A stretch of DNA of 64,000 bases from NCBI RefSeq assembly GCF_008728855.1, contig NZ_CP042906.1, positions 5,671,001-5,735,000 on the forward strand, given 5' to 3'. Below, piece after piece: positions 1 through 8,987 of this stretch. The stretch is from Hypericibacter terrae. GTDB taxonomy: Bacteria; Pseudomonadota; Alphaproteobacteria; Dongiales; Dongiaceae. Each line of letters begins with the position of its first letter. The stretch's first letter is position 1. A program made the translations under genes and the position numbers. The notes beneath the pieces are model-generated. The model made no database searches and was not told where the DNA came from. It was given only the letters and a program-made list of their open reading frames with translations.

Positions 1-754
<754 letters not shown>

Positions 755-853
755 CTAGCATTAGCGGAGGCCCCCAGGAATGACAAGCAAGGGCGCGGAA
801 TTCCGCCCTTCTGCGCGAGGGTGCCGGCGATCCGGGGCAGGGATCCTACGTCG

Positions 854-1942
854 TCAGCGGGCCGGAACCGACGGTTTCGAATCCAGGGTGAGGAAGAAGG
901 TCAGAAGCGCGAAGCGGGTGCCGGCGGTGACCGGAAGCGCCTCATGCACCAGGGCGCAGGAGAACACCACGGCCCCGCCGCGCGGCGGCTTGTAGCGCTG
1001 CTGTCCATACTCCGGAAAGATCAGCTCGCCGCCCTCATATTCATCGCTGTTGAGATTGAGCGTCATGGCGAACATGCGATTGCCGGTACCGGGACCCTGG
1101 CTGTCGCGATGGCGCCGGAAATAGTCGCCGCGCCCGGCGTCGTAACAGGTGACCTTGAAGTTCTCGAAGCGGAAGCCCGCGGTGAAATGGAAGGCCTTGG
1201 CCATCTCCGGCGCCACGCGGCGGCCGATTGTCGTCGCCAGGACCTGGGTGAGGGCGTCGTCGCGAATGATATGGTCGCGCCGCTTCTTCAATGCCTCATA
1301 GACCTCATGGGTCTGTTCGCCCTTGACCCTGCCCGCGACGCGGCCCTCTTCATGGCCCTGTTCATGCCAACGCCGGATCAGCGCCTGGGTGGTCGCGCGG
1401 TCGAGCACATTGGGCACGATCAGCGCAGGCGCTGCCGAGCCGGCGGTCTCGGCGGAGGTCACGGGGACCGACCCCGCCAGACGCCGCAGCGCCGCATCGC
1501 TCGCCATGGCCCCAGGGCCGCTGTCGATCAGCCTTTGATTGGGATCGAGCAGCAGGAAGGCCGGTCCGGCCGGGAGGCCTGCCGCCCGGTAGAGGCCGGG
1601 CAGGATGCGGCCCGCGGCATCGCCCAGAAGGAGGAAGGGCAGGGCCAGCACGTTCGGGGTTTGCGCGCTGTCGCCCGGTACCAGCCCCAGGATATCGATG
1701 TCCGCCGCGAGAAAACCGCCATGGGCCGCTGCATAGGCGGCAAGCGTTTCCGGCTGGGGTGCCAGGAGCAGGGCCAGCGGCCGGCCCAGATTGCGTTCAT
1801 AGAAGGGCCGCATGGCGCCATGCTGATCGGCCGCCATGAAATTGGGAACGCGGTCGCCGGGGGCGAGTGCTGTCGGCGGCAGGCGGATCGGCTGCGATCC
1901 TTCGTTTCCCAGGGAATGAACCGGCTCGGTCACGGGTTGCAT
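854..1942 (-). CDS. Redoxin-like / 2OG-Fe(II) oxygenase (prolyl-4-hydroxylase type) fusion, copy A
   Basis: 362 aa. Residues about 25-150 have a thioredoxin/peroxiredoxin-like layout (GDRVPNF start, a later FLLLDPNQRLI strand) but contain no cysteine, so no peroxidatic residue is present. The C-terminal 180 residues form a P4Hc-type double-stranded beta-helix. The iron ligands are visible as His278-x-Asp280 and His333, with Arg343 as the expected 2-oxoglutarate anchor. The substrate is unknown; related P4Hc proteins hydroxylate prolyl or other side chains using O2 and 2OG. The ATG at 1942 has a modest AGAGG site upstream. It is a tandem paralogue of the next gene, 33 bases away, and the two probably form one transcript. 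Confidence 0.85.
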   Translation of the reverse strand: MQPVTEPVHSLGNEGSQPIRLPPTALAPGDRVPNFMAADQHGAMRPFYERNLGRPLALLLAPQPETLAAYAAAHGGFLAADIDILGLVPGDSAQTPNVLALPFLLLGDAAGRILPGLYRAAGLPAGPAFLLLDPNQRLIDSGPGAMASDAALRRLAGSVPVTSAETAGSAAPALIVPNVLDRATTQALIRRWHEQGHEEGRVAGRVKGEQTHEVYEALKKRRDHIIRDDALTQVLATTIGRRVAPEMAKAFHFTAGFRFENFKVTCYDAGRGDYFRRHRDSQGPGTGNRMFAMTLNLNSDEYEGGELIFPEYGQQRYKPPRGGAVVFSCALVHEALPVTAGTRFALLTFFLTLDSKPSVPAR

Positions 1943-1975
1943 CGGTGCCTCTGGCGTCTCGGCGTTATCGTGGCG

Positions 1976-3067
1976 TTATCGGGCCGGCCCGCCCGGCTCG
2001 GGGCTGCGCAGGAAGGATAGCAGGGTGAAACGCCGCCCGCGCGTCACCGGCAGGGCCTCATGCATCAGCGAGCAGGAGAACAGGATGGCGCCGCCGGTTC
2101 CGGGGCGATAGCGATGCGGCCCATATTCCGGGAACAGGAGCTCGCCCCCATCATGTTCCTCGCTGTTGAGGTTGAGGGTGAGGGCGAAGCGGCGGTCGGC
2201 GGTCGACGGGCTGGAATTGTCGCGATGGCGGCGGAAGTAATCGCCGCGATCGGCGTCATAGCATGTGATGATGAAGCGATCGAAGCGGAACCGGTTGAAG
2301 CCGAAGGCCTTGTCCAGCTCGGGCGCGATCCGCCGGCCGATGATGCCCACCAGCGTCTTCAGCAGCCTCTCGTCCTGGATTGCGTGGTCGCGGCGCTTCT
2401 TCATGTTGTGATGGACGCGCCGGACCTCTTCGCCATCGACGATCGAATTGACCGAGCCTTCGTCATGCCCGAGCCGGTGCCAGCGCTCGATGAGGGCGGC
2501 GCAGGCGGCGCGGTCGAGCACGTTGGGCACCAACAGCGCGGGCGCCACCCGGTCGAGGGTCTGGGCCGGCACGGGCGGCGTCAGCTCGACCAGCCGGCCC
2601 ATCGCCCAGTCCGCCAGCCCGGCGCCGACCCGGGCCTCGATCAGGCGCTGGTTGGCGTCCAGCAGGAGCCAGAGCCCGGGTGCGGGGAGGAGGGCGGCGG
2701 CCTTGACCAACCCATTGATAATGGTGCGTTTTGTGTCCACCAACAGCAGCTGCCCCAGGGGCGTCTCTGTCGCCAGCGCCTTGAGTTTGGCTCCATCGTC
2801 CGGGGCGACCACGAGCAGATCCAGACCGGCACCGGCGGCGCGCGCCGCGGCGGCCCGCAATCCTGCGATTTCGCCGTCGATCGCGCCCTCGAGCAGAACC
2901 AGGAGCGCCAGGGGATTGCCGCGCGACCGGTCATAGAAGGCGCGGAAGGCGCCTTCCTGGTCGGCCAGGACGAAATTGGGCACCCGGTCTCCGGGGGCCA
3001 GCGTCGCCGTCGGCGCCGCCAGCTCGATGGCGGGATCGCGGGAGGATTCAGCGACGCCGGGAGACAT
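1976..3067 (-). CDS. Redoxin-like / 2OG-Fe(II) oxygenase fusion, copy B
   Basis: 363 aa paralogue of the gene at 854-1942 with the same two-domain order. The N-terminal redoxin-like domain (GDRVPNFVLADQEG at its start) again has no cysteine in the thioredoxin-fold part. The C-terminal oxygenase domain keeps His281-x-Asp283, His336 and Arg346, so it should be catalytically competent. The GAGG site overlaps a region with two possible ATGs; the one at 3067 is in frame. The two copies share the C-terminal half closely and differ more in the redoxin half, which suggests an old tandem duplication. Substrate unknown. Confidence 0.85.
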   Translation of the reverse strand: MSPGVAESSRDPAIELAAPTATLAPGDRVPNFVLADQEGAFRAFYDRSRGNPLALLVLLEGAIDGEIAGLRAAAARAAGAGLDLLVVAPDDGAKLKALATETPLGQLLLVDTKRTIINGLVKAAALLPAPGLWLLLDANQRLIEARVGAGLADWAMGRLVELTPPVPAQTLDRVAPALLVPNVLDRAACAALIERWHRLGHDEGSVNSIVDGEEVRRVHHNMKKRRDHAIQDERLLKTLVGIIGRRIAPELDKAFGFNRFRFDRFIITCYDADRGDYFRRHRDNSSPSTADRRFALTLNLNSEEHDGGELLFPEYGPHRYRPGTGGAILFSCSLMHEALPVTRGRRFTLLSFLRSPEPGGPAR

Positions 3068-3148
3068 GCATGGGCACCTCGCCGGGCTGGGGAGCGCTCC
3101 AAGCCCCGGCCGGGCCCCTAGGGGCGCCGGGCCGGGGGCTCGGCATCC

Positions 3149-3733
3149 CTATTCGCCGGTCTGCGTGACGCGCAACTGACGCGCGCGGGTCAGGATGGCG
3201 TTTTCCAGATCGGTTGCCGTCGACGGGGCCACGGGCGCATCGACCCAGTTGGCGCCCTGCATTTCCTGGCGGAACACCGCGGCCCGGACGCCATCGGCGC
3301 GCAGCGTGCGGCCCAGGATATAGACGTTCACCTTGAAGCGTTCGCTGGGCGTCTGCGGCGGCGTGTACCAGTCGGTGATGATGACGCCGCCGAACGGATC
3401 GGCCGAGACCAGCGGCATGAAGGACATGGTGTCCAGCGAGGCGCGCCACAGGAAGCTGTTGACGCCGATGCCGGCACCGCCGCCGCCGCCCTGATCCTGG
3501 GTCGGCGCCGATGCATTGCCGAGGGTGAGGCCGCCGGGACCGAAAACCGAGGCCGGCTCGCCATAGGCCGGTGTCGTCTGGCCGGGACGGCGCAAATCCG
3601 GATATTGCGAATTAGGATCGCCGTATGCGCAGCCGAACAGAAGCGTCGGAGCCAGCAGCAGGGCCGCCGCCGCCATGATCTTGTTGCGCCACCCGCGCTT
3701 CGCCTTCGCGGTGTCGCGCCGACCACTCGCCAT
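3149..3733 (-). CDS. DUF3576 family lipoprotein
   Basis: 194 aa from the chosen start. A basic N-terminus, a hydrophobic run (AAAALLLAPTLLFGC) and a lipobox LFGC indicate export and lipidation. The mature part has a Gly-rich stretch and then a compact conserved domain (FLWRASLDTMSFMPLVSADPFGG) typical of DUF3576. Function is unknown; in this family the gene usually lies near leuS and the lptE/holA region, which hints at an envelope role (inference). An ATG at 3757 would add 8 residues, but the ATG at 3733 has a GGAAGGA site 8 bases upstream and is preferred. Confidence 0.88.
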   Translation of the reverse strand: MASGRRDTAKAKRGWRNKIMAAAALLLAPTLLFGCAYGDPNSQYPDLRRPGQTTPAYGEPASVFGPGGLTLGNASAPTQDQGGGGGAGIGVNSFLWRASLDTMSFMPLVSADPFGGVIITDWYTPPQTPSERFKVNVYILGRTLRADGVRAAVFRQEMQGANWVDAPVAPSTATDLENAILTRARQLRVTQTGE

Positions 3734-4101
3734 GAACGCATTCCTTCCGATAAGCATCTGTAAGGGCGAGGAAGCTTAAAGCAGAGCCCCCGTGACGGGT
3801 CAAGGCTGGCGGCGACGGGCGCCGACCCTTCCGGGCCCGCGCAAAGCTGTCGCAGTTGCTCAATCCGGCAGGGCCGCCGACGAAAGCCGGCCATTTGCGC
3901 CGTTCATGGCGGCAGAATGGCGCGCAGGAGCCCGCGCGGCGGCGCTCGGGGGGCCGGATTTTTCTGGCGAGGGACCGCTCTTTCCCCTATCTAGCCCTTA
4001 ACCCCCGGCGCGCGCCGCCCGACGGGCCCAAGGATTTCTCCGGGCCACCCGCACGGTCGCCGTTCCGCCAACACGTCTTTGGAATCCGAACCCTCCGCAT
4101 C
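3734..4101. other. Divergent intergenic region
   Basis: About 370 bases between the minus-strand DUF3576 lipoprotein and the plus-strand sulfotransferase. It should hold promoters for both directions, but no convincing -35/-10 pair was picked out. A reading frame in phase with the sulfotransferase extends back to 3856. It lacks conserved character and was not taken as coding. Confidence 0.4.
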
Positions 4102-4944
4102 ATGGGCAAGATCGTCTGGCTCGCTTCCTATCCCAAATCGGGCAACACCTGGCTGCGGGTCTTTCTGCATAACCTGTTCCGCGATCCGAACGAGCCTTAC
4201 GACATCAATCGGATCGACAAGTTCTCTGTCAGCGATTCCGCCGCCGGCTGGTATCAGCAGCTCGATCCGCGGCCCGTGACCGAGATGTCCTTCGAGGAGA
4301 TCGCGAAGCTGCGCCCGCGGGTGCACAAGCTCCTGACCGGCATCTTCCCGGACAACGTCTTCGTGAAGACGCACTGCGCGCTGGTGGAATCCTACGGCAC
4401 GCCGGCCATCACGATGGAGGAGACCGCCGGCGCGGTCTATATCGTGCGCAACCCGCTCGATGTGGCGATCTCCTACGCGCATCATTTCGGTCGCAGCATC
4501 GACGAGGCGATCGAGGAAGTGAACCGGCCGGGATTGCAGACCCAGACCGGGCCGCGGCACGTGTTCGAGGTGATGGGCTCCTGGAGCGAGCATGTCGCCA
4601 GCTGGACCGCCAGGCCCAGCCCCGCCCTCCACGTCATGCGCTACGAGGACATGCTGACCGAACCCGAGAAGGCGTTCGGCGGCGTGGTCCGGTTCTTCGG
4701 CCTCAATGCGGCGCGCCCGCGCCTGCTCAAGGCGATCGAGCAGAGCTCGTTCCGCAACATGCAGGAACAGGAGCAGCAGAAGGGTTTCGAGGAACGTCCC
4801 GACAAGTCGGAGCGCTTCTTCCGCGAGGGCCGCGCCGGGCAATGGCGCGACCAGCTCACGCCGGCGCAGGTCGAGGCCATCGTCAAGGTCCATCGCCAGC
4901 AGATGAGCCGCTTCGGATATTATCCGCTGCCGACGGGCGGATGA
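4102..4944 (+). CDS. Sulfotransferase family protein
   Basis: 280 aa. The PAPS 5'-phosphosulfate-binding loop is visible as YPKSGNTWLR at residues 10-19. The 3'-phosphate-binding segment is IVRNPLDVAISY near residue 115, where Arg and Ser are the expected contacts. The length fits the cytosolic sulfotransferase fold. It would transfer sulfate from PAPS to a hydroxyl of a glycan, lipid or protein; the acceptor is unknown. The ATG at 4102 begins directly with the conserved GKIVWLASYPKSG block. Its stop overlaps the start of the TPR glycosyltransferase in an ATGA, implying translational coupling and a shared pathway. Confidence 0.92.
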   Translation: MGKIVWLASYPKSGNTWLRVFLHNLFRDPNEPYDINRIDKFSVSDSAAGWYQQLDPRPVTEMSFEEIAKLRPRVHKLLTGIFPDNVFVKTHCALVESYGTPAITMEETAGAVYIVRNPLDVAISYAHHFGRSIDEAIEEVNRPGLQTQTGPRHVFEVMGSWSEHVASWTARPSPALHVMRYEDMLTEPEKAFGGVVRFFGLNAARPRLLKAIEQSSFRNMQEQEQQKGFEERPDKSERFFREGRAGQWRDQLTPAQVEAIVKVHRQQMSRFGYYPLPTGG

Positions 4945-7070
4945 GCCGGCCGCCCTCGCCCCCGCCGGGTTCGCCGGCCGCGCGCGGCGCCGGACCCCCG
5001 CCGGAGTTTCTCGCCGCGGTCGAGCATCATCGCGCCGGCCGGCTGCGCGAGGCCGAGGCGCTCTATCGCAAGGTGCTCCAGAAATTTCCGCGCGTCGCGG
5101 AGGCGCACGGCCTGCTGGGATATCTGACCCACCAGGACGGGCAGCATGAGGCGGCGCTCGGCCATCTCGCCAAGGCGATCGAGCTCAATCCCAACTTCAT
5201 CGACAGCTATGTCTGGCGCGGCATGGCGCTTCAGGCACTGGGGCGCGCCGCCGAGGCCGAGGCCAGCTATCGCCGGGTGCTCATCTACAACCCTCGCCAT
5301 TTCGATGCCTTATGCAATCTTGCCGGCGCGCTGGTGCTGCAGCATCGCGCGGCCGAGGCAATTCCCCTGCTCGAGAAGGCGATCGCGCTTCATGGCAATC
5401 GTGCCGAGGCGCATTACAATCTCGGCCGCGCGCAAATGGATCTGGGGCGGCCGGACGCCGCGGTCGACAGCCTTCGCCGCGCGGTGCAATTGCGGCCCGA
5501 CTATATCGAGGCGCAGACCAATCTCGGCGGCTGCCTGGTCGAGCTCGGCCATCACGCGGAAGCCGAGCGCGCGCTCGAGCGCGCGCTGGCCCTCGATCCG
5601 ACGCGGCCCGAAAGCCATTACAATCTCGCCCGCGCACGCAGCGAGCGGGTCGATGCCGGCGAAACCGAGGCGATGCTGCGCGCGGCGCTCGAGCTCAGGC
5701 CCGAATATCCCGAAGCGCGCGTCGAGCTCGCCAATCTGCTGATGGCACTGGGGCGGCGCGCCGAAGCCGTCGAGCAGCTGCGCTACACCGTCGAGACCTC
5801 GCCGGATTCCACCGTGGCGGTTTCGAGCCTGCTGATGGCGCTCAACTACGATCCCGAGCTCGGCCCGGATCAGGTGGCGCAGGAGCATCGCGAATTGGCC
5901 GCCGGCATCGCCGCGCGGGCCGGCCCGCCCGCTCCCGCGCGCCTGTCGCGTGGCGCCGCGAATGCGGATCGACGGTTGCGGATCGGCTATCTGTCGCCCG
6001 ATTTTCGTTCGCATTCCTGCGCCTACTTCATCGAACCGCTCCTGGCCGCGCAGGATCGCACGCAATGGGAGATCTACGCCTACTCCACCACGCCCGGCGA
6101 GGATGCCGTCACGCGGCGGATCCGCGCGCTGGTCGATGTCTGGCGGCCCGTGCGCTATCTCGACGACGCGGCTCTGGCCCGGCTGATCGCGGAGGACGGG
6201 ATCGACATCCTGGTCGACCTCGCCGGCCACACCGCCGGCGGCCGGCCGCTGGCCCTGGCGATGCGGCCGGCACCCCTCGCGGTGAGCTGGCTGGGTTATC
6301 CCAACACGATGGGGCTGGCGGCGATCGATGCGCGGATCACCGACGCGATCGCCGATCCGGCGGGTGCGAGCGACGAACGCCATCTCGAACGTCTGCGGCG
6401 ATTGCCCGGCGGCTTCCTCTGTTATCGCCCGCCCGCCGATGCGCCCCTGCCCGCGACAAGATCGGCCGACGGCCCCTTGGTCTTCGGCTGCTTCAATTCG
6501 GCGCTCAAGATCAATCCGGCGGTCGCAAGGGTCTGGGCGCGAATCCTGGAACGAGTGCCGGGTTCGATCCTGAAACTGCGCGCGCTCCAGTTCCAATATC
6601 CGGCCGCGATCGACGCGATGCGGGCGCTCTTCACCGAAGCGGGGCTGGATCCCGCGCGGATTCAGTTCTCGTCCTGGCAGGCGACCATCGCCGAGGGTCT
6701 CGCAGACTACGGCACCATCGACCTGGCGCTGGACCCCTTCCCCTATAACGGCACCACCACGACCTGCGAGGCGCTGTGGATGGGGGTTCCGGTGGTGGCG
6801 CTGGCGGGCGCGGCGCATGCGGGTCGCGTCGGCGCCAGTCTGCTCTCGTCCCTCGGCCTCGAGACGGAGCTGGTCGCCTCGTCGCCCGACGACTATGTCA
6901 CGAAAGCCGCGGCCCTGGCGGCCGACCGTGGACGGCTGCAGCATCATCGCACGACGCTGCGCGCGCTGATGGCCGCGTCGCCATTGACCGACGCGACGCG
7001 CTTTGCAAGCGAGTTCGAGCAGAGCTTGCGCGCCGCATGGCGCGACGCCGTCGCCGATCGGCCCTCATGA
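4941..7070 (+). CDS. TPR-repeat protein with O-GlcNAc transferase-like (SPINDLY/GT41) catalytic domain
   Basis: 709 aa. Residues about 25-320 are tandem TPR units with the usual pattern (for example AEAHYNLGRAQMDLGRPDAAV). From about residue 345 a GT41-type catalytic region begins with IGYLSPDFRSHS, followed by ILVDLAGHTAGGR, AVSWLGYPNTMG and LDPFPYNGTTTTCEALWMGVPV, all hallmark blocks. Such enzymes glycosylate protein Ser/Thr; in bacteria they often act on secreted or surface proteins. It is coupled to the sulfotransferase upstream (ATGA at 4941) and to the next sulfotransferase-like gene (ATGA at 7067). Donor sugar and target protein cannot be read from sequence. Confidence 0.93.
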   Translation: MSRPPSPPPGSPAARGAGPPPEFLAAVEHHRAGRLREAEALYRKVLQKFPRVAEAHGLLGYLTHQDGQHEAALGHLAKAIELNPNFIDSYVWRGMALQALGRAAEAEASYRRVLIYNPRHFDALCNLAGALVLQHRAAEAIPLLEKAIALHGNRAEAHYNLGRAQMDLGRPDAAVDSLRRAVQLRPDYIEAQTNLGGCLVELGHHAEAERALERALALDPTRPESHYNLARARSERVDAGETEAMLRAALELRPEYPEARVELANLLMALGRRAEAVEQLRYTVETSPDSTVAVSSLLMALNYDPELGPDQVAQEHRELAAGIAARAGPPAPARLSRGAANADRRLRIGYLSPDFRSHSCAYFIEPLLAAQDRTQWEIYAYSTTPGEDAVTRRIRALVDVWRPVRYLDDAALARLIAEDGIDILVDLAGHTAGGRPLALAMRPAPLAVSWLGYPNTMGLAAIDARITDAIADPAGASDERHLERLRRLPGGFLCYRPPADAPLPATRSADGPLVFGCFNSALKINPAVARVWARILERVPGSILKLRALQFQYPAAIDAMRALFTEAGLDPARIQFSSWQATIAEGLADYGTIDLALDPFPYNGTTTTCEALWMGVPVVALAGAAHAGRVGASLLSSLGLETELVASSPDDYVTKAAALAADRGRLQHHRTTLRALMAASPLTDATRFASEFEQSLRAAWRDAVADRPS

Positions 7071-7867
7071 CCGCGCCCCGCCCCGCAGGCGAAGACCGCC
7101 CGGTGTTGAGACTGCTGCATCATCTGGCCCGGACCGGCGGCACGACCATCAGCAAATGCCTCGCCGTCATGCCGGGCGTGGCACTCCTGAGCGAGATCCA
7201 TCCGCTCGGGCTCGAGAAGATCAGCGCGCTGCACCAGGCCATGACCTGGTTCGGCCTGGTCGATGCGCGGGAGATCGAGCGGCTCGGGCCCCGTCCCGAT
7301 TTCGCCGCCTCGATCCGGCTGATCGCCGACCGCGCGTCGACGCGGGGCTTGCGGCTGGTGATCCGGGATTGGAGTCATCTGGATTTTGCCGGCGCGCCCC
7401 TGGTCGAGACGCCGTCCTTCCGTTTGACCACGGCCGAATCCCTGGCCGCGCATTTCCAACTCCGCCAGGTCGCGACCGTGCGCCACCCGATCGATCATTG
7501 GCAGAGCCTGCGCCGCGTCCCCCTGATGCGCGGGAAGATCGACCTCGACCGGTTCCTCAAGGGTTATCGCCGCTTCGCCGAACTCGCGGTGCCGATGGGC
7601 TTCGTCCGCTTCGAGGATTTCTGCCGGCGGCCGGAGGAGCAGCTCCAGCGTCTATGCCATGCGCTCGATCTTCCCTACGACCCGGGCTGGCGGCAGCGCT
7701 GGGCCGGCTATGATCGCATCACCGGCGACGAGAACGCGCAACGCGGCACGGACGAGATCGGGCTGCCGCGCCGCCGCCCGCTCGAGCCCGGCCTCGCCGA
7801 GGCCTTCCTGAAACATCCGGATTACCAACCGTCCCTGACGCTGCTGGGCTACCGCCACCCGATCTGA
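7067..7867 (+). CDS. Sulfotransferase-like P-loop protein
   Basis: 266 aa. The N-terminus has a nucleotide-binding loop of the sulfotransferase type, HLARTGGTTISKCL (Arg22-Thr27). Later there is a conserved block VATVRHPIDHWQSLR, equivalent to the 3'-phosphate segment, and FVRFEDFCRRPEEQL, which resembles the C-terminal sulfotransferase motif. It is more divergent than the first sulfotransferase of the cluster. The start overlaps the stop of the TPR glycosyltransferase (ATGA). It is likely to work on the same glycan or protein acceptor, but activity is inferred only from the loop motifs. Confidence 0.8.
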   Translation: MTAPRPAGEDRPVLRLLHHLARTGGTTISKCLAVMPGVALLSEIHPLGLEKISALHQAMTWFGLVDAREIERLGPRPDFAASIRLIADRASTRGLRLVIRDWSHLDFAGAPLVETPSFRLTTAESLAAHFQLRQVATVRHPIDHWQSLRRVPLMRGKIDLDRFLKGYRRFAELAVPMGFVRFEDFCRRPEEQLQRLCHALDLPYDPGWRQRWAGYDRITGDENAQRGTDEIGLPRRRPLEPGLAEAFLKHPDYQPSLTLLGYRHPI

Positions 7868-7918
7868 GTCCCACGATCCGAGTCCCCCGATGTGAGTCCA
7901 AGGGTCAAACCTGCCGCC

Positions 7919-8884
7919 ATGCCGACCGAGACCCCGGAACCCGCGCTGCCGATCCTGCTCTGCACCACCGTCGTGCGGTCGGCGCATCATGGCTCCAGTC
8001 ACGGTGGCGCCTATCTCGTCGACATGGAGCGCGGCGATCATCGCCAGATGCTGGATTGGAACGACGCGGCGATCGACTGGAGCGGTCGCGGCGGCGACCG
8101 TGGCTTGCGCGGCATCGCCTGTCACGGCGATGAGGTCTATATCGCCGCCGCCGACGAGATCTTCGTCTATAGCCCCGACTTTCGCCGTTTGCGTTCCTTT
8201 CGCCATCCCTGCCTCGGGCTCTGTCACGAGATCTTCATCGCCGAGGACCGGCTCTATCTGACATCGACCGCCTTCGATTCCATCCTCGTCTATGACCTTC
8301 CGGCACGGCGCTTCATCGCCGGTCATTGCCTGCGGCGCGATGCGGCGACGGGAGCGCTGCTCTACCGGCCGTTCGATCCGGCGGGTCCCGGCCTGCCCGA
8401 CACCGGCGACAGCACGCATATCAACAATGTCTTCGTCGAGGGCGGGCGGATCTTCGTCGGAGGCGTCGGCCTCGACCGGCTGATCGAGCTCAGGGACGGC
8501 CAGGCGACCGCCTATGCGAGATTGCCGACCTGGACCCACAATGCGCGCCCCTTCGCCGGCGGCGTCATTGCCAACAGCACGCAAGGCGACGTCGTCCTGA
8601 TCGCCGAGCGCGACGGCCGCCCGCGCCTCTCCTTGCCGGTTCCGCGCTATCCGGCCGGGCAGTTGCTGAATAGCGACCTGCCGGCGGATTTCGCGCGCCA
8701 GGCCTTCGGGCGAGGCCTGGCCGTCATCGACGACCGCCATATCGTCGCCGGGTCCTCGCCGGCGACCCTGACCGCCTGGTGCCTGGACCCGTTAACCAGA
8801 TTGGCGACCGTCAACCTCAGTCTCGACGTTCGCAACGCCGTGCATGGCCTTGTCGTCTGGCCATTTGGCCGTACATGGAAATGA
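7919..8884 (+). CDS. Beta-propeller-like protein of unknown function (DUF4915/TIGR03032-like)
   Basis: 321 aa from the ATG at 7919; an in-frame GTG at 7892 would add 9 residues, and neither has a strong ribosome site. The protein shows repeated four-strand-like units (DEVYIAAADEIFVYSP, DRLYLTSTAFDSILVYDL, GRIFVGGVGLDRLIEL), suggesting a propeller. The GDSTHINNVFV block is typical of DUF4915-like proteins that travel with TPR/glycosyltransferase genes. No signal peptide is evident. It sits 51 bases after the sulfotransferase-like gene and probably ends the cluster. Family assignment is from memory and moderately sure. Confidence 0.65.
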   Translation: MPTETPEPALPILLCTTVVRSAHHGSSHGGAYLVDMERGDHRQMLDWNDAAIDWSGRGGDRGLRGIACHGDEVYIAAADEIFVYSPDFRRLRSFRHPCLGLCHEIFIAEDRLYLTSTAFDSILVYDLPARRFIAGHCLRRDAATGALLYRPFDPAGPGLPDTGDSTHINNVFVEGGRIFVGGVGLDRLIELRDGQATAYARLPTWTHNARPFAGGVIANSTQGDVVLIAERDGRPRLSLPVPRYPAGQLLNSDLPADFARQAFGRGLAVIDDRHIVAGSSPATLTAWCLDPLTRLATVNLSLDVRNAVHGLVVWPFGRTWK

Positions 8885-8987
8885 TAAGGCCGATCCCTGC
8901 CCTGCGGTGACAGGATGCCGGGCGTCCGACCATCGCCGCCCCCACCGGCGGCTGGCGAGCGGCCCGAGGCCCGACCAGGGAGGGCTC

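Noticed and set aside
3856-4101. Upstream in-frame extension of the first sulfotransferase
   Set aside because: The residues are Pro/Arg-rich and unrelated to the family; the conserved N-terminus begins at 4102.
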